Assembly (NCBI GenBank): GCA_018432235.1
Contig: JAHDLO010000028.1
Span: 21,212-85,211, forward strand
Length of the DNA stretch: 64,000 nucleotides
Source: Clostridiaceae bacterium
Lineage (GTDB): Bacteria; Bacillota; Clostridia; Peptostreptococcales; Natronincolaceae
Direction of reading: 5' to 3'
The notes beneath the pieces are model-generated. The model worked only from the letters and a program-made list of their open reading frames with translations. It was not told where the DNA came from and searched no databases. A program made the position numbers and the translations under genes. Positions 16,360 to 26,379 of the stretch are shown here, piece after piece. The number at the start of each line of letters is the position of its first letter. The first letter of the stretch is position 1.

Positions 16360-19300
16360 GTGAGTAAATTGGAGCTAATAAATAATAGATATAAGATCGA
16401 GGAGTGCTTAGAAAGCGATCATCAATACAGCAAGTTTTTGGTTACGGATTTGTTCAAGAAGGAACAAAATTCCAAGGCACTTCTGTACCTAATAGTCGAT
16501 AGTCATTTTACTAAGCCATTTATTCACTATTGCAATAAGAGTATATACGAAATCTCTTCCCTACAGCAGCCTAATATAACAGGGGTTTATAGCTATGGGG
16601 TTGTGGATTCAATAGACGATAAGAAAACCAAGGAGCGGTACTACTACTATACAACGGAATATATAGAACAGGAAAAAATCGTTTTATTTAATAGTCCATT
16701 AACCAAGGCGGATTTTCTGGATATTTATTCTCAATTGTCGAGGGCATTGGACTATCTGCTTTTTCATGGGATTGTCTATAAATTCCTAAGTATTGAAACC
16801 ATTACAATCTACAGAGATAATAATCAGCTTAAGGTAAAGCTTTTAGATCTGGTCTCTACTAAGCGTTTGGAAATAAGCAAAAAATTTATGGAGCCATTAA
16901 ACAATAGCTTTAAAGCACCAGAGCTAACCTATGACAATATCATAGGCAGCTACACTGACATTTATTCCCTGGGGGCATTACTATATTACTTTATAACCTT
17001 TGAGGAGTTCAATGGGAATAGATTGCTGCATAAGCTGGCGGAGCTTAAGAAGGCAAATGACGATTCTTGGCGGAAGAGACTACTGGAAATTGTATTGAAA
17101 ATGACTCAAAATGATTTTTTAGAGAGATACCAGACAATTCACGAGATAAATGGAGCAATAGAAGAGGTATATGGTCTAAGTCAAAAAATAGAGGATAAGA
17201 GCAGTATGGAGTGCCTGAATTTCAGAACACCATTGGTGGGACGAGAGATGGAGCTTAATAAGATTATTAACGCAATAATTAAGACTGAAAAAAACCTAAT
17301 CCTAATACATGGCGATAGAGGTATTGGCAAGACCAGACTGATCAGTGAAGTAAAGCATCTGATGAACGCCAAAAAATATGCCATTTTAAATGCAGGATTA
17401 TCAACCGAGGAGCACACCTTTGAGAAGCTGGCAACCCACCTGCTGAGACCCCTACTAAAATCTGCCTCTGTCACCTCTCTAGAAAGATATGCGAAAGAGC
17501 TTGTCAAGCTTATTCCTGAAATCGGAATCAACAGAAAGATCACACCATCTAAAGTACTGTCTGAGGATAAGGAGCTTTTGAGGCTATATGACAGAGTATC
17601 CCATTTTATTATTGAGGTGACCGCCAATCAGCCTACGGTGATAACGATAGATGATTTTCATCTGGCGGATCAAACCGCCATTGAGTTTATCGACTATTTG
17701 CTGAAGATCAATAAGGTAAAGAAATCCCCCTTTGTAATTGTTTTAGGCTTTGTAACAGAGCGATATAATGGCGAGGACATTCATAGCTTTATCAGTCAGT
17801 GGCAAATGGACGGTACGGCGTTGGACTTTAAGCTCAGCAGGCTTACGGTGGAGGATACTGCAGAGATGATAAAGTATATATTAGGCTGGCGGCAGGAGCC
17901 CCTGAATTTTGCAGCAAAAATTCTTAAGGAAACCGACGGCATTCCCCGATACATAGAGGAAATCATCCGAGAGCTTTTTGCGCAAAAAATTTTGTATGTA
18001 GACTATAGTGCAAAGTCAAGGGTGTTTACCTGGCATATATCCAATGACACCTTTGCAAATCTTAAGATAATGGAGAATATTGACGAGGCCATAGTTAGAC
18101 AGCTGAATACCTTTGACATTAATACTAGAAGGATATTGGAGACAGTATCCCTGTTCAGCAGCGCTGTATCACTTGAAATTATCTCCAAAATACTTGGGGA
18201 GGACATTAAGTATTCAGAGTATCTTGGTCCATTGACACAATTGAAAATATTGGATGAAAAGCTGGAGGACTGGGGCTACACCTATAGTATATACAGAAAG
18301 CAGCTAAAGGAATATATATACGGCAATATTCCCCACAAGGAGCAGATCAGACTTCATAAGCTTATTAGTAATATATTAGAGGACCTATACATAAGAGAAG
18401 GTCGAGAGAATAAGGATGAATTAATTTATCATCTGCTGAAGTCCAATCAAAAGCATAAGGTTATCGATTATTGCATCGAGGCCGGCGACAGCATGCTGGG
18501 CTTGAGGATTTATACCCAGGCATTGGTGTTTTTTACAAAGGCACTGAATCTTATGGAGGACCCTCTGGATGAAAGAAGGCTTACACTACTGATGAAGGTG
18601 GCGGATATCCATCAAAATCAGGGGAAAAACAGAGTAGCAATATCTAATTATATTGAAGTTATATTGCTGGCACCCAAAATGGATAAACAGGAAATAATGA
18701 TTGACGCGAAGATCAAGGTGGGACATATATATCTTAATAGAAATGAGCTGGCTATCGCCGAGAAGAATTTTGAGGAATGTATTGAACTGGCAAGGGGCAT
18801 AGATTACCATGAGGGCTGTTTGATGGCAGGCTATTTTCTTAGTAGAGTTTATATGCACCAGAAAAATGTTGATGCCATGGAGGAAGCTTCAAAATACTAT
18901 ATTCAACAGTCCAAGGAGCTTGAACGCCAGGACTTTTTAGGCATGTTCACTAGTCAATTGGGCGTGGTGGAATACTATAAAGGAAACTACCATAGCGCAA
19001 TGACGAATTTCGAAAACAGCATCACCCTGCTGGAGGAGAGTAATAAGATAGAGGAAACCTGTAGACCGATAAATAATATTGGTGTGATACTACAGGAAAA
19101 ATTCCAAAATGTTGATGAGGCCAGAGTTTACTTTGAAAGAGCTTTAAAGCTAGCACAGCAATACCATAGAGTAGAAGATATTATCCGTTATCACAATAAC
19201 ATTGCCGATGCCTATATGTTTGAGTACAATTATGAAAAGGCAATAGATGTACTGCTTAAAAATCAGGAGCTGACTATTGAATATGAGGAAGAAACTGCCA

Positions 19301-21780
19301 GGCTGTTGGGGTATAGCAATTTAGTAGAATCCTATATTAATCTGGCGGATTATAAAAATGCCTACAAATATCTTATAAAAGCACTTAAGGAATGTCAGCC
19401 TCAGCTGAAGATTAGTCTTTATACTGAAGGCTTTGTCATCAGCTATGCCAAATTCTATATCAAAATGGGTCTTTTTGAAAAGGCACTGGAGATATTTGAT
19501 GAATATGCCTTTGTATATAAGCAGAAGGACTCAAAGGAATATCTGTCGATGAAGAGCTGGATATTTTATTGTAAGCTGAATGCCGGTATGCAGGTGGAGG
19601 ATTCAGAGCTCCTGTTGGTATTGGATACCTTTAGAAAATCAAAGCTTATCAGAGAGAGAAGACTTAATCTGCTAAAAGCGGCCTGCTATTTTTATAGCAA
19701 GGGGGATATCGAAAAGACCACAAAGCTGTTGGATGAGGATGAGTCTTTAATATCAGAGTATGATAACGAATTTCTGGAGATAAACAGAGGGATTACGTTA
19801 TACAAGACCATAGACAAAAATAACAGCAATAGCATACAGAAGCTGGAGGAGCTACTGCTGAAGGTGATAAACACCAAGTATAAAGAGTTGACCTGGAAGA
19901 TATACAATCTCTTAGGTGAGGCTTATTTACAGGTGCAGGATTATTACAAGGCAACCAGTTGCTTTTTAGATGCACTGGAGTCAATTCAGCAGCTCTTAAA
20001 CAAGGTGCCTGACGAGTTTAAACGGAGCTACCTGATAAATGATGAAAAATATAAAATCAAGCATAGATTGTTGCTTATGGAGAATGCAATAAGAAACAAT
20101 CAGCTGGAGAATTGCAGCCTATTGGACATAGAAGGTCAGCAGGAGGATATTGTTGATCTAAATGACTTTTTTGATAATACCCGATTTAAGGAGCTCTTTC
20201 AAAATGAGACCTTTTATAGCTTGGCTCTGGAGCAGTATAAAAAGATGTTTCCAATCAAGGTGGATAATGTCGGGCAGCTGCTGGAATCCTTCGCCAGTGA
20301 TCCTGTGTATAATCTGGATTTATTACTGCGGCTTACGGGCAAATATGTCTTGGCAACAAAGGGCGTATTTTTGGGAGCTACAGAGGAAGGGTTTGAAAGG
20401 TTAGCTTCCTTTGGACAGGATGTTAAAATTGACGAAATCACCTATATTATCGATAAGCTTTCTACCAGCTCATTTGGGATATTGGTGGACAATTCCACTG
20501 ATAACGGAGGCGAACCATTAGCTAATGATGCTAAGGCGCTGATATGTATCCCTATACAGGAAAGGCATAGCAGACCCCAAAGAATAGCCAATGATCAGCG
20601 ACGCTGGACACCAAAGGAGCAAAATCGTATAGAAGGCTACCTGTATTTAGAGACCAACAAGGTGTTCAATAATTTTTCCTATGAAGCCTTCTATGAATGT
20701 AAAAAGCTTGCAAATTTGGCTATGCTGCTTTTGGAAAATTATTTCTTAAAAATATATGCTTCTATCGATAAGCTTACGGGTGCGTACATCAGAAAGCATT
20801 TTGAAAAGGTATTTAAAGAAAAGCTGGAGTCAGCGAAGGAAGCAAACCAAACCTTTTCGATCATTATGGCAGATATCGATCATTTTAAAAATGTCAATGA
20901 TACCTATGGTCATCAACGGGGGGATTTGGTGCTGGCGGAGGTAGGAAGAGTTGTCAAGGAAACCATCAGAAGCACCGATTATTTTGGTAGATATGGTGGG
21001 GAGGAGTTTATTATATTGCTGCCCAATACCGGAAAGGAAGATGCTTTTCAGGTGGCTGAAAAAATCCGTGAGCGGTTTAAAAAGGCCAATTTGCTGGGTG
21101 AGGATGTGGAACTAACCATCAGCTGCGGCATATCCACCTATCCAAAGGATGGTATAAGCAAGGATACAATTATTGAAAAGGCCGACAGAGCCCTTTATAC
21201 CGCAAAGGAGGAGGGAAGAAACAAGACCATTATTTGGGAGGAGGGTCTTGGCTTCTCAGATAGAAGAATTGATAAACTGGCCGGAGTAGTAACCGGAAAT
21301 ATAGTGCAGGATCAAAGAAATGTTTTGGTTCTGACTGAGGTCATCGAGCTCCTGACAGACAGTAGGAGTTTGGAGGAGAAGGCCTTCAATGTTATGGGGA
21401 GACTTATAGAAATTCTGGAAGCGGATGAATGCATGCTTTTTGTTTTAAGGGATGCGGAAATTGAAAATATCCTATGTCGAAGGCGTTTTTATGACGAATG
21501 GCTAAGTCAAATAAATTATAATGAAAAGCTGTTAAATAAGGTTATTCACTCAAAGCAGGGTGAGTATTTGATCGATTGGGAGGACATTAGTCATATAGAT
21601 ATCCTAACAGGTACACCAAACTGGAAGTCAGTTATGCTGATACCGATATGCTATAATGGGATATTAAAGGGCATTATGTACTTTACTGTGCCTGCCAAGG
21701 AAAAGGAATTTGATTTCGCCAGTTATAATCTGGCCAAGATTGCCAGCAATGTTATGGGTGCCTTTATAGCTAATAAGTAG
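16360..21780 (+). CDS. Giant pseudokinase-ATPase-TPR-GAF-GGDEF signalling protein
   Basis: 1806 residues. Domains in order: a protein-kinase-like fold (1-270), with YKFLSIETI where HRDLKPEN is expected and DLV instead of DFG, so probably a pseudokinase; an AAA/STAND-like ATPase (about 285-560) with Walker A GDRGIGKT (318-325) and Walker B TIDDFH (429-434); a long helical TPR array (about 680-1200); a GAF-like domain (about 1270-1460); a GGDEF domain with intact GGEEF (1546-1550) and I-site RSTD (1537-1540); and a second GAF-like domain to the end. Likely a c-di-GMP synthase gated by ligand binding. GTG start; a TTG three codons on is possible. Co-operonic with marR. Confidence 0.85.
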   Translation: MSKLELINNRYKIEECLESDHQYSKFLVTDLFKKEQNSKALLYLIVDSHFTKPFIHYCNKSIYEISSLQQPNITGVYSYGVVDSIDDKKTKERYYYYTTEYIEQEKIVLFNSPLTKADFLDIYSQLSRALDYLLFHGIVYKFLSIETITIYRDNNQLKVKLLDLVSTKRLEISKKFMEPLNNSFKAPELTYDNIIGSYTDIYSLGALLYYFITFEEFNGNRLLHKLAELKKANDDSWRKRLLEIVLKMTQNDFLERYQTIHEINGAIEEVYGLSQKIEDKSSMECLNFRTPLVGREMELNKIINAIIKTEKNLILIHGDRGIGKTRLISEVKHLMNAKKYAILNAGLSTEEHTFEKLATHLLRPLLKSASVTSLERYAKELVKLIPEIGINRKITPSKVLSEDKELLRLYDRVSHFIIEVTANQPTVITIDDFHLADQTAIEFIDYLLKINKVKKSPFVIVLGFVTERYNGEDIHSFISQWQMDGTALDFKLSRLTVEDTAEMIKYILGWRQEPLNFAAKILKETDGIPRYIEEIIRELFAQKILYVDYSAKSRVFTWHISNDTFANLKIMENIDEAIVRQLNTFDINTRRILETVSLFSSAVSLEIISKILGEDIKYSEYLGPLTQLKILDEKLEDWGYTYSIYRKQLKEYIYGNIPHKEQIRLHKLISNILEDLYIREGRENKDELIYHLLKSNQKHKVIDYCIEAGDSMLGLRIYTQALVFFTKALNLMEDPLDERRLTLLMKVADIHQNQGKNRVAISNYIEVILLAPKMDKQEIMIDAKIKVGHIYLNRNELAIAEKNFEECIELARGIDYHEGCLMAGYFLSRVYMHQKNVDAMEEASKYYIQQSKELERQDFLGMFTSQLGVVEYYKGNYHSAMTNFENSITLLEESNKIEETCRPINNIGVILQEKFQNVDEARVYFERALKLAQQYHRVEDIIRYHNNIADAYMFEYNYEKAIDVLLKNQELTIEYEEETARLLGYSNLVESYINLADYKNAYKYLIKALKECQPQLKISLYTEGFVISYAKFYIKMGLFEKALEIFDEYAFVYKQKDSKEYLSMKSWIFYCKLNAGMQVEDSELLLVLDTFRKSKLIRERRLNLLKAACYFYSKGDIEKTTKLLDEDESLISEYDNEFLEINRGITLYKTIDKNNSNSIQKLEELLLKVINTKYKELTWKIYNLLGEAYLQVQDYYKATSCFLDALESIQQLLNKVPDEFKRSYLINDEKYKIKHRLLLMENAIRNNQLENCSLLDIEGQQEDIVDLNDFFDNTRFKELFQNETFYSLALEQYKKMFPIKVDNVGQLLESFASDPVYNLDLLLRLTGKYVLATKGVFLGATEEGFERLASFGQDVKIDEITYIIDKLSTSSFGILVDNSTDNGGEPLANDAKALICIPIQERHSRPQRIANDQRRWTPKEQNRIEGYLYLETNKVFNNFSYEAFYECKKLANLAMLLLENYFLKIYASIDKLTGAYIRKHFEKVFKEKLESAKEANQTFSIIMADIDHFKNVNDTYGHQRGDLVLAEVGRVVKETIRSTDYFGRYGGEEFIILLPNTGKEDAFQVAEKIRERFKKANLLGEDVELTISCGISTYPKDGISKDTIIEKADRALYTAKEEGRNKTIIWEEGLGFSDRRIDKLAGVVTGNIVQDQRNVLVLTEVIELLTDSRSLEEKAFNVMGRLIEILEADECMLFVLRDAEIENILCRRRFYDEWLSQINYNEKLLNKVIHSKQGEYLIDWEDISHIDILTGTPNWKSVMLIPICYNGILKGIMYFTVPAKEKEFDFASYNLAKIASNVMGAFIANK

Positions 21781-21827
21781 CATAATATCTATCACAACAC
21801 CAAATAATAAGCACAGGAGGTGTTGAT

Positions 21828-22073
21828 ATGAAGACAAAAATTGCAGTAGAGGATACATTGACAGGTGTTAAGGATTATCTGGAAAAAAAAGGCTGGGATG
21901 TAACCAGTCTGCAGAAAACAGGTAATCTGGACGCCTTCGATGCTATTGTAGTAACCGGGCAGGATTCGAATACTTTGGGGATTGAAAAAACTCAAACCAA
22001 GACCCCCATTATAACAGCAAGAGGTCAGTCAGCAGAACAGGTATATGATGAAATAAGAAGAAGGCTGCATTAA
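21828..22073 (+). CDS. UPF0180 family protein (YkuS-like)
   Basis: 81 residues matching the YkuS pattern: KIAVEDTLTGVKDYLEKKGW, then IVVTGQDSNTLGIEKTQT and ITARGQSAEQVYDEI. No function is established for this family. CAGGAGGTG lies before the ATG. It follows the giant GGDEF protein by 47 bases and a terminator ends it, so it could be the last gene of that unit. Confidence 0.85.
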   Translation: MKTKIAVEDTLTGVKDYLEKKGWDVTSLQKTGNLDAFDAIVVTGQDSNTLGIEKTQTKTPIITARGQSAEQVYDEIRRRLH

Positions 22074-22075
22074 TA

Positions 22076-22101
22076 AAGCTGAGACTAGGTCTCAGCTTTT
22101 T
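22076..22101 (+). terminator. Rho-independent terminator
   Basis: AAGCTGAGAC/GTCTCAGCTT perfect 10-bp stem with a three-base loop and TTTTT. Confidence 0.88.
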
Positions 22102-22271
22102 CGCATTGTAGCACTTTAGCATAGCACAATTGCACATTACTAAAATTTGTTGAAGGATTAAAAAAAATTAGCAAATAATTGAAGGAATTTTCATATTATT
22201 GTTGAAATGAATAAATAGAATAATAAGGACAGTGTATAATATATAAGCAATGATATAGGAGAGTGGATGAT

Positions 22272-23795
22272 GTGAGCAGAGTACTAATTGATGGCAATAA
22301 TTTGACCTTAGAGGACTTTATGATGGTAGCACGTAAAGGCAGTGGCGTTGAATTGACCAATGAAGCATTGGAACGGGTAAGGGCTAACAGAAGGGTAGTG
22401 GACCAATTTGTTGAGGAAGAAAAGGTGGTTTACGGTATCACTACTGGATTTGGGAAGTTTAGTGATGTAGCTATTTCAAAGGAGGATACTGCACTTTTGC
22501 AAAGGAATCTCATCATCAGTCATGCCTGCGGTGTAGGCAATCCCCTGGATGAGGAAATCGTTAGAGGGATAATGCTGCTTAGGGCAAATGCATTATCTAA
22601 GGGTTATTCTGGCATCAGACCTGAAACATTGCTGACTCTAGTAGAAATGCTGAATAAAGGTGTCCATCCGATTATACCAGAAAAGGGCTCCTTGGGGGCC
22701 AGCGGTGACCTTGCGCCACTATCTCATATGGTTTTGGTAATGATTGGTGAGGGAGAAGCAATTTTTAAAGGTGAAAAAATGACGGGTGCTGAGGCTATGA
22801 AGGCCGCCGGAATTCCTATAGTACAGCTGACCTCAAAGGAGGGCCTTGCATTAATAAACGGAACACAGGTTATGACGGCAATCGGCGCATTAACCGTATA
22901 TGACAGCAAAAAGCTGGCTAAGCTGGCGGATATAGCAGGTGCATTAACCGTCGAAGCTCAAAGAGGGATTACAGATGCCTTTAGAGAAGGGGTGCACAAA
23001 GTCAGACCCCATAGAGGGCAGGGGCAATCCGCCGCTAATCTGTTGAGGCTGCTGGAGGGCAGTAGCTATACCACAAGACAGGGAGACATACGAGTTCAGG
23101 ATGCCTATACCTTGAGATGCATACCTCAGATTCATGGCGGCAGCAGGGATGCTATTGATTATGTGCTTGAAAAAATAATTATTGAGATGAACTCTGCGAC
23201 AGATAATCCTTTAATTTTTACTGAGGAGCAGGAGGTAATATCCGGAGGCAATTTTCATGGACAGCCAATGGCACTGGCCTTTGATTTTCTGGGAATAGCA
23301 CTGGCTGAGTTGGGCAATGTATCAGAGAGAAGAATAGAGCGTTTAGTGAATCCTCAGTTGAGTGGGTTGCCGGCATTTCTAACTGCCAAGGGGGGCTTGA
23401 ATTCAGGCTTTATGATTACTCAATATGCAGCAGCTTCATTGGTATCCGAAAACAAGGTGCTGGCCCATCCTGCCAGTGTAGACTCCATACCCTCTTCAGC
23501 AAATCAGGAGGACCATGTTTCCATGGGCACAATAGCAGCAAGAAAGGCGAGGGAGATTTATAAAAATACAGTCAATGTACTAGCCATAGAGCTAATGGCG
23601 GCAGCTCAGGCCATAGATTTTAATAAGCAGTATGCCCTTGGAAAAGGCACTGAGGTAGCCTACCAAGAGATTAGACAGAAGGTGAGTCAGCTGCAGGAGG
23701 ATCGTGTAATGTACACTGATATCAACCTTTGTAGCGGATTGATTCTGGACCATACTATAGTAAATAAAGTCGAAGCTACAGTCGAATTGCTTTAG
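22272..23795 (+). CDS. hutH: Histidine ammonia-lyase
   Basis: Removes ammonia from L-histidine to give trans-urocanate, the first step of histidine breakdown. The 507-residue length is normal. The self-forming MIO cofactor arises from Ala143-Ser144-Gly145 in GSLGASGDLAPLSHM; also visible are TTGFGKF, QDAYTLRCIPQIHG, SATDNPLIF and GGNFHGQPMAL. I choose GTG at 22272, ten bases after AGGAG; a GTG at 22263 is one base from the site. No hutU, hutI or hutG is adjacent, so the gene is an orphan here, and another aromatic amino acid as substrate cannot be excluded. Confidence 0.92.
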   Translation: MSRVLIDGNNLTLEDFMMVARKGSGVELTNEALERVRANRRVVDQFVEEEKVVYGITTGFGKFSDVAISKEDTALLQRNLIISHACGVGNPLDEEIVRGIMLLRANALSKGYSGIRPETLLTLVEMLNKGVHPIIPEKGSLGASGDLAPLSHMVLVMIGEGEAIFKGEKMTGAEAMKAAGIPIVQLTSKEGLALINGTQVMTAIGALTVYDSKKLAKLADIAGALTVEAQRGITDAFREGVHKVRPHRGQGQSAANLLRLLEGSSYTTRQGDIRVQDAYTLRCIPQIHGGSRDAIDYVLEKIIIEMNSATDNPLIFTEEQEVISGGNFHGQPMALAFDFLGIALAELGNVSERRIERLVNPQLSGLPAFLTAKGGLNSGFMITQYAAASLVSENKVLAHPASVDSIPSSANQEDHVSMGTIAARKAREIYKNTVNVLAIELMAAAQAIDFNKQYALGKGTEVAYQEIRQKVSQLQEDRVMYTDINLCSGLILDHTIVNKVEATVELL

Positions 23796-23829
23796 CAAAA
23801 AATTGCAGATTTAGCCCCATATTTTCTTA

Positions 23830-23858
23830 TTGTCACCTATGTATATTTATGCTATACT
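23830..23858 (+). promoter_or_regulatory. SigA-type promoter of the DMT transporter gene
   Basis: TTGTCA at 23830-23835 and TATACT at 23853-23858 with a 17-base spacer, 35 bases before the TTG start. Confidence 0.7.
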
Positions 23859-23892
23859 AAATCAAATATTATAGAGAAGTGGGGCGGTTTGC

Positions 23893-24816
23893 TTGAATAA
23901 AAGCTATTGGGGGAGCTTTTTGGTTTTATTATCAGCACTGGGTTTTGGCGTCATGCCCATTTTCGCCCTATTTGCCTACAGAGACGGGATGAATACCATT
24001 ACATTGCTGACTTTTAGATTTTTGATTTCAGCAGTGTTTTTATTTATCTATATTTTTCTTAAAGGGATAAAAATCCATATTACTAAGACGTATTTAATTT
24101 CAGTTTTTATTTTGGGGGGAGTTTTTTATACCTTTATGTCCTTTGGATACTTTACAGGAATTAAGTACATTAGTCCCTCTTTAGGGGTGCTATTGCTCTA
24201 TACCTACCCCTTTTTTGTAAGTATACTGAGCTTTATTTTTGAAGGACAGAAGCCCAGTTTCAGAAATATGCTATCGATGGTTGTTTCAATACTGGGCTTG
24301 GTTTTAGTTTTATATCAAGGTATGGCGGCCTCCAGCACCTTTGGCATAACAATCATTCTTTTTGCTGCCCTAGTCTATTCCTGCTACATCATCTATGGCA
24401 ATCGTGTTGTCCGGCAGCATTCATCAATCATTACCAGTGCTTTTGTGGCGATGTTTTCAGCCCTTGGACTGGGAAGCTATGGCATCATTACAGGCTCAAT
24501 AGGGCTGAAATTTACACCAACCATCTGGATATCTATTTTGGGTCTTTCCTTTTTTTCCACCATTATGGCCATATTGGCCTTCTTTAAAGGTCTTGAAATA
24601 GTAGGCTCAACACGAGCCGCCATAATCAGCATGGTTGAGCCCATATTTACCATATTATTGACCACCATCTTTTTCTCCCAGGGCCTGACACCATTGCAAT
24701 GGATTGGGGCAATAGCCGTTCTAGGCGGGTCCATGTATGCCGCCATAGAAAAGGAGGCCGTGGAGGAAGAGGTGCCACAGCAGGAGCCGGTAGGGGAGCT
24801 AGTGAATAATGAATAA
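23893..24816 (+). CDS. EamA/DMT-superfamily transporter
   Basis: 307 residues with ten predicted membrane helices in two EamA repeats. The second repeat ends in the typical segment STRAAIISMVEPIFTILLTTIFF followed by LTPLQWIGAIAVLGGSMYA. Members export amino acids or other small metabolites; the substrate is unknown. The C-terminal tail is acidic and soluble, and the gene ends inside a TAGTGAATAATGAATAATGAA-like repeat, so the last codons come from repeat DNA. TTG start, downstream of GTGGGGCGG. It has its own promoter, separate from hutH. Confidence 0.85.
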   Translation: MNKSYWGSFLVLLSALGFGVMPIFALFAYRDGMNTITLLTFRFLISAVFLFIYIFLKGIKIHITKTYLISVFILGGVFYTFMSFGYFTGIKYISPSLGVLLLYTYPFFVSILSFIFEGQKPSFRNMLSMVVSILGLVLVLYQGMAASSTFGITIILFAALVYSCYIIYGNRVVRQHSSIITSAFVAMFSALGLGSYGIITGSIGLKFTPTIWISILGLSFFSTIMAILAFFKGLEIVGSTRAAIISMVEPIFTILLTTIFFSQGLTPLQWIGAIAVLGGSMYAAIEKEAVEEEVPQQEPVGELVNNE

Positions 24817-24833
24817 TGAATAGTGAATAGTGA
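24800..24833. repeat. TATTCACTA-type simple repeat (reverse orientation)
   Basis: AGTGAATAATGAATAATGAA continues into TAGTGAATAGTGAA. It overlaps the 3' end of the DMT transporter gene and directly precedes a terminator-like hairpin. Confidence 0.65.
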
Positions 24834-24873
24834 AAGGCCGGGGAAAATCTTAGATTTTCCACCGGCCTTATTT
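24834..24873. terminator. Terminator-like hairpin of a dispersed family
   Basis: AAGGCCGG and CCGGCCTT, with GGAAAATCT/AGATTTTCC inside, form a long stem. A near copy at 33,061-33,107 sits after the M18 aminopeptidase gene, where compensating changes keep the stem. Confidence 0.7.
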
Positions 24874-25035
24874 AGTGCTCTGACAATTTTAAAAATTTGG
24901 AATGGCAACGAGGGAAATTTGTTCAGGACAAGGCGGAGGAGGAAGCAATATCGGGCTATATTGCGACTGACGATAACGTAGTCCTGAGGAAATTTAACCG
25001 TTGCTAAACCAAGATTTAAGGTTGTCAGAGCACTA
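24873..25035. repeat. Long palindromic element (~163 bp)
   Basis: AGTGCTCTGACAA at the left end and TTGTCAGAGCACT at the right end are perfect inverted repeats. Pairing continues inward through GCAACG/CGTTGC, AAATTT/AAATTT and CAGGAC/GTCCTG to a GCAATAT/ATATTGC tip. It carries no frame. CAGG(A/T)CAAGGCGGAGG in its left arm also occurs at about 14,290, perhaps as a decayed copy. Confidence 0.75.
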
Positions 25036-25054
25036 GATACCTTCATTGTTTATT

Positions 25055-25933
25055 TTAATCTTCCAGTGTATATTGATAAGTGATATATTCCTTTTGATGC
25101 CAGGGGACGTCAAAAGAAATCGTAACAGTATTCACATTATTGCTTTCAATATACTGTTTAGACATTGTATCTGACCCCAGCGTATGATATAAAGCATCAC
25201 TGATACTATTTAAGCCTTCTAAAACATGAGTTTGCTCCTCTACCGTATCGACAGTATATATGGGAATCTCAATATATAATTCCTTTGTTTCATCTACAAC
25301 ACCAAACCGTCTTAACAGAAAATGCTCATGTTCATGGACAAAATCATACACAAGCGTTTGAGCATCCAGCTCTTCCTTAGCTTGATTGAGATTTGTAATT
25401 GCAGGTACGATCGTACTTGTATCGGCATACCCAAATTTCAACAGCCGATTATTGTCGATAAAATTAAAATTAAAGGTATTTAATTTTAGATAACCATAGG
25501 TATCCTGTTTAAAGCATAAATCCAGTATTTCTGATTTCATTTCACGTGTCAGATTTTCGGCTTCCTCTCTAGTCATATCCTTGGTGTCAATAGAAAACTC
25601 TGCATCGATAAACAAATTATTAAAGATTTTTTGATTCAGTCGTGTGTTCATCAATAAATCATCTTTATAAATATCTAAGCTAATGATATCTAATGCTTCC
25701 TTGCTATTAACATATTCCGCTATTTTTTCTTCAACATATTTAATGGCATCTGCCATAGGGATTGCAGCTGCTTTTTCTATTATTATAGTTCTTTCTGATT
25801 CTGTTGCGTTTTGATATGTGGAGAAGCTAGGTAAACCAAGAGCATTATTATTTTCGCTAGTATTTTTTATACAGCCTACTCCCAGAAGACATACGATTAA
25901 TGTAATTAAGGTAAATAAAGCTTTCTTTTTCAT
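25055..25933 (-). CDS. Predicted lipoprotein of unknown function
   Basis: 292 residues. A lipoprotein signal peptide is clear: MKKK, a hydrophobic core, and the lipobox LGVGC with Cys21 as the lipidated residue. The mature part is acidic and helical at first (TRLNQKIFNNLFIDAEFS, MTREEAENLTREMKSE), then mixed. I recognise no catalytic motif. It should be anchored to the outer face of the membrane. The region upstream, shared with nothing divergent of clear coding quality, offers no clue to its role. Confidence 0.75.
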   Translation of the reverse strand: MKKKALFTLITLIVCLLGVGCIKNTSENNNALGLPSFSTYQNATESERTIIIEKAAAIPMADAIKYVEEKIAEYVNSKEALDIISLDIYKDDLLMNTRLNQKIFNNLFIDAEFSIDTKDMTREEAENLTREMKSEILDLCFKQDTYGYLKLNTFNFNFIDNNRLLKFGYADTSTIVPAITNLNQAKEELDAQTLVYDFVHEHEHFLLRRFGVVDETKELYIEIPIYTVDTVEEQTHVLEGLNSISDALYHTLGSDTMSKQYIESNNVNTVTISFDVPWHQKEYITYQYTLED

Positions 25934-26105
25934 AAAATCACTCCTAAATTTTTTTTGTTTAGCGCTTATCGTACAACAGCGACTAAGGAAGCTGCTTTAC
26001 CAATCATTTATATATAGCTATTAGAATTACAGGCAATAAAGCGATCAATGGTTGTGTTTATTATTATATTTGTTATATGATATCGCAAAAATAGAAAATT
26101 GGAAA

Positions 26106-26297
26106 ATGTTTGTAAATTTGGAAACTAAGGAAAAAGAGATTTGCTTTAATGTAGCTTTCGCTAATGATTTAAAAGGAATGACGTTAGAAGAAAAAGCTGA
26201 ATCGGTTAGCAATAATGTAACGCCGGAATACTATGAGGGTATTAAGGAAGAAAGTGAGGAGGGGGTAATGTACTTAAAACAAGCCCCTCTCTGGTGA
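26106..26297 (+). pseudogene. Short uncertain reading frame, possibly a gene remnant
   Basis: Up to 63 residues from ATG 26106 (or 81 from an ATG at 26052), with no good ribosome binding site. The product is acidic and soluble and has no recognised family. Its 3' end runs into a hairpin, CAAGCCCCTCTCTGG and CCAGAAAGGAGCTTG, that spans the stop codon. It may be the tail of a decayed gene or non-coding sequence. Confidence 0.25.
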
Positions 26298-26322
26298 TTA
26301 TTCCAGAAAGGAGCTTGTTATT
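26278..26322 (+). terminator. Hairpin, possible terminator
   Basis: AACAAGCCCCTCTCTGG pairs with CCAGAAAGGAGCTTGTT with two mismatches. There is no proper T-run after it, so termination is uncertain. Confidence 0.4.
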
Positions 26323-26379
26323 ACTCAGACACAAATTTCTTTTAAATCACAAAGCCTGTCGGGGTCAATTCATTTTTGC

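Noticed and set aside
24477..25046. 189-residue minus-strand frame over the DMT transporter
   Set aside because: Antisense to a clear membrane transporter and runs into repeat DNA; composition reflects the complement of hydrophobic codons.
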